A stretch of DNA of 64,000 nt from JAHDCJ01 sp039028895 (lineage in GTDB: Bacteria; Bacteroidota; Bacteroidia; Chitinophagales; Saprospiraceae). Location: NCBI GenBank assembly GCA_039028895.1, contig JBCCHF010000018.1, positions 1-64,000 on the forward strand, written 5' to 3'. Positions 63,231 to 64,000 of this stretch are shown piece by piece. The notes beneath the pieces were generated by a model that did no database searches, was not told the origin of the DNA, and saw only the letters and a list, made by a program, of their open reading frames with translations. Positions within the stretch are counted from its first letter, which is position 1. Each line of letters opens with the position of its first letter. The position numbers and the translations under genes are program-made.

Positions 63231-64000
63231 TTATGGGAGGCGGGTAATGACGAACCTACTCATGTGAAATCCATTGTCATTAGTCAAGATTTTTAAAGCG
63301 TACATACCTTCCGACAATGCAGAGATATTAATTTGCTGAGAGAAAATCTCACCTGACTGCAGCACTTTCCCATCTATCGATATGATCTCGTAGGTGCCAG
63401 AGACATTCAGATTTAAGCCTTCAAGTTGAATGTAGGTTGAAGCCGGATTTGGATAGGTCGTTAATTGCCGTTCTTTGATGTTTTCAGTACTTGTGAAAAC
63501 CAGATCACCAAAGAGCCATTCATAGGCATCGGGAAATTCGCGGGCCCAGTACCATTCGCTATGTTGTCCGTCAGGATGTATGATGGTTTGGAGTTCGGTA
63601 GGGGAGAAGCCGTTATTTTGGAATGTAGATGCCATTGCGGTAACGCCATCGGTCATAAGCGAGCCCTCAAGTGCTCCGGCGATGGTGTAAATACGGAAAG
63701 GTGCTTGATGCCCATTGGTGGAAACATGGGTATAACATTCATCTGAAAACCAGTAGGATGGTGAGAAAATGCCCAGTTTGCTGAAGGTGTTTTGGTATTC
63801 GATACCGCCGTAATGAGAAATCAAGCCACCCATAGAGCTACCCATCAGGCCTGTGTATTCCCTTCCGGGAAAGGTGCGATAGTTGGCATCGATGTAGGGC
63901 TTTAGCGTATTGACGAGGAAGGCCATATATTCGTCGCCCTCTCCACCTCCGTAAGTCGGGTTGACCCAGGGAGAATACTCGTCAAGGCGATGGACGCCAC
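63231..64000 (-). CDS. T9SS-sorted esterase-like alpha/beta-hydrolase (5' end outside window)
   Basis: This is the C-terminal part of a secreted hydrolase. The frame is open to the window edge. Upstream of an internal ATG at 63926 it continues in frame as HRLDEYSPWVNPTYGGGEGDEY, typical of esterase D-like enzymes, so 63926 is not the start. The nucleophile serine is in GLMGSSMGG, with the likely histidine in DGQHSEWYW. A type A T9SS sorting domain starts at TYPNPASTYIQLEG and ends GMYALKILTNDNGFHMSRFVITR. It probably hydrolyses an ester of an extracellular substrate; no substrate can be inferred. Confidence 0.87.
   Translation of the reverse strand, partial: GVHRLDEYSPWVNPTYGGGEGDEYMAFLVNTLKPYIDANYRTFPGREYTGLMGSSMGGLISHYGGIEYQNTFSKLGIFSPSYWFSDECYTHVSTNGHQAPFRIYTIAGALEGSLMTDGVTAMASTFQNNGFSPTELQTIIHPDGQHSEWYWAREFPDAYEWLFGDLVFTSTENIKERQLTTYPNPASTYIQLEGLNLNVSGTYEIISIDGKVLQSGEIFSQQINISALSEGMYALKILTNDNGFHMSRFVITRLP

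Overview
The window looks like chromosomal DNA from a free-living member of the Bacteroidota, most likely a Saprospiria/Lewinella-type bacterium. The evidence is: secreted proteins ending in type IX secretion (T9SS) sorting domains; three large TonB-dependent outer-membrane receptors; a GLPGLI-family protein; Ig_7 (CHU_C-associated) and reelin-like modules; an SDR-type threonine dehydrogenase; and promoters of the TTG-N18-TAnnTTTG type in place of -35/-10 boxes. I see no tRNA, rRNA, CRISPR array, transposase or phage gene.

Layout. 1-300: a 151-bp unit present twice in tandem, each copy encoding the same 35-residue basic microprotein. 359-9028: a 2889-residue modular surface protein. 9352-12498: an Oar-like TonB receptor with a strong terminator behind it. 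12625-14759: a two-gene threonine catabolic operon (SDR threonine dehydrogenase, kbl). 14762-17299: two paralogous FtsX/MacB-like permeases. 17463-22990: a lipoprotein, a Tat-exported pirin, an EI24-like membrane protein, a DASS anion transporter and a secreted S9 peptidase, all on the minus strand.

23099-36619 is the metabolic centre: an apparently complete route for reductive pyrimidine breakdown. An NCS1 transporter imports base or hydantoin. A yeast-type cytosine deaminase makes uracil. PreT/PreA reduce it, dihydropyrimidinase opens the ring, and a nitrilase-fold beta-ureidopropionase releases beta-alanine, NH3 and CO2. A class III aminotransferase gives malonate semialdehyde and an MmsA-type dehydrogenase gives acetyl-CoA. 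An SSS symporter and a PLP decarboxylase lie inside the cluster. A YeeE/YedE sulfur-transport pair (36702-37706) follows, preceded by a perfect Crp-like palindrome.

38256-64000 is more mixed: TesB thioesterase; two very large secreted proteins (39187-42432 and 59880-63128) that share a ~230-residue C-terminal module ending in dockerin-like repeats; YdbS/YdbT PH-domain proteins; an orphan T9SS sorting-domain ORF; two outer-membrane beta-barrel receptors; a two-component system next to a GLPGLI gene; an SLC12-like cotransporter; a flavoprotein; DinB; a nucleoside deaminase; and a T9SS-sorted esterase cut by the window edge. The second large secreted protein carries a SpoIID/LytB domain and sits between two copies of a 45-bp repeat, beside a 52-bp tandem palindromic repeat.
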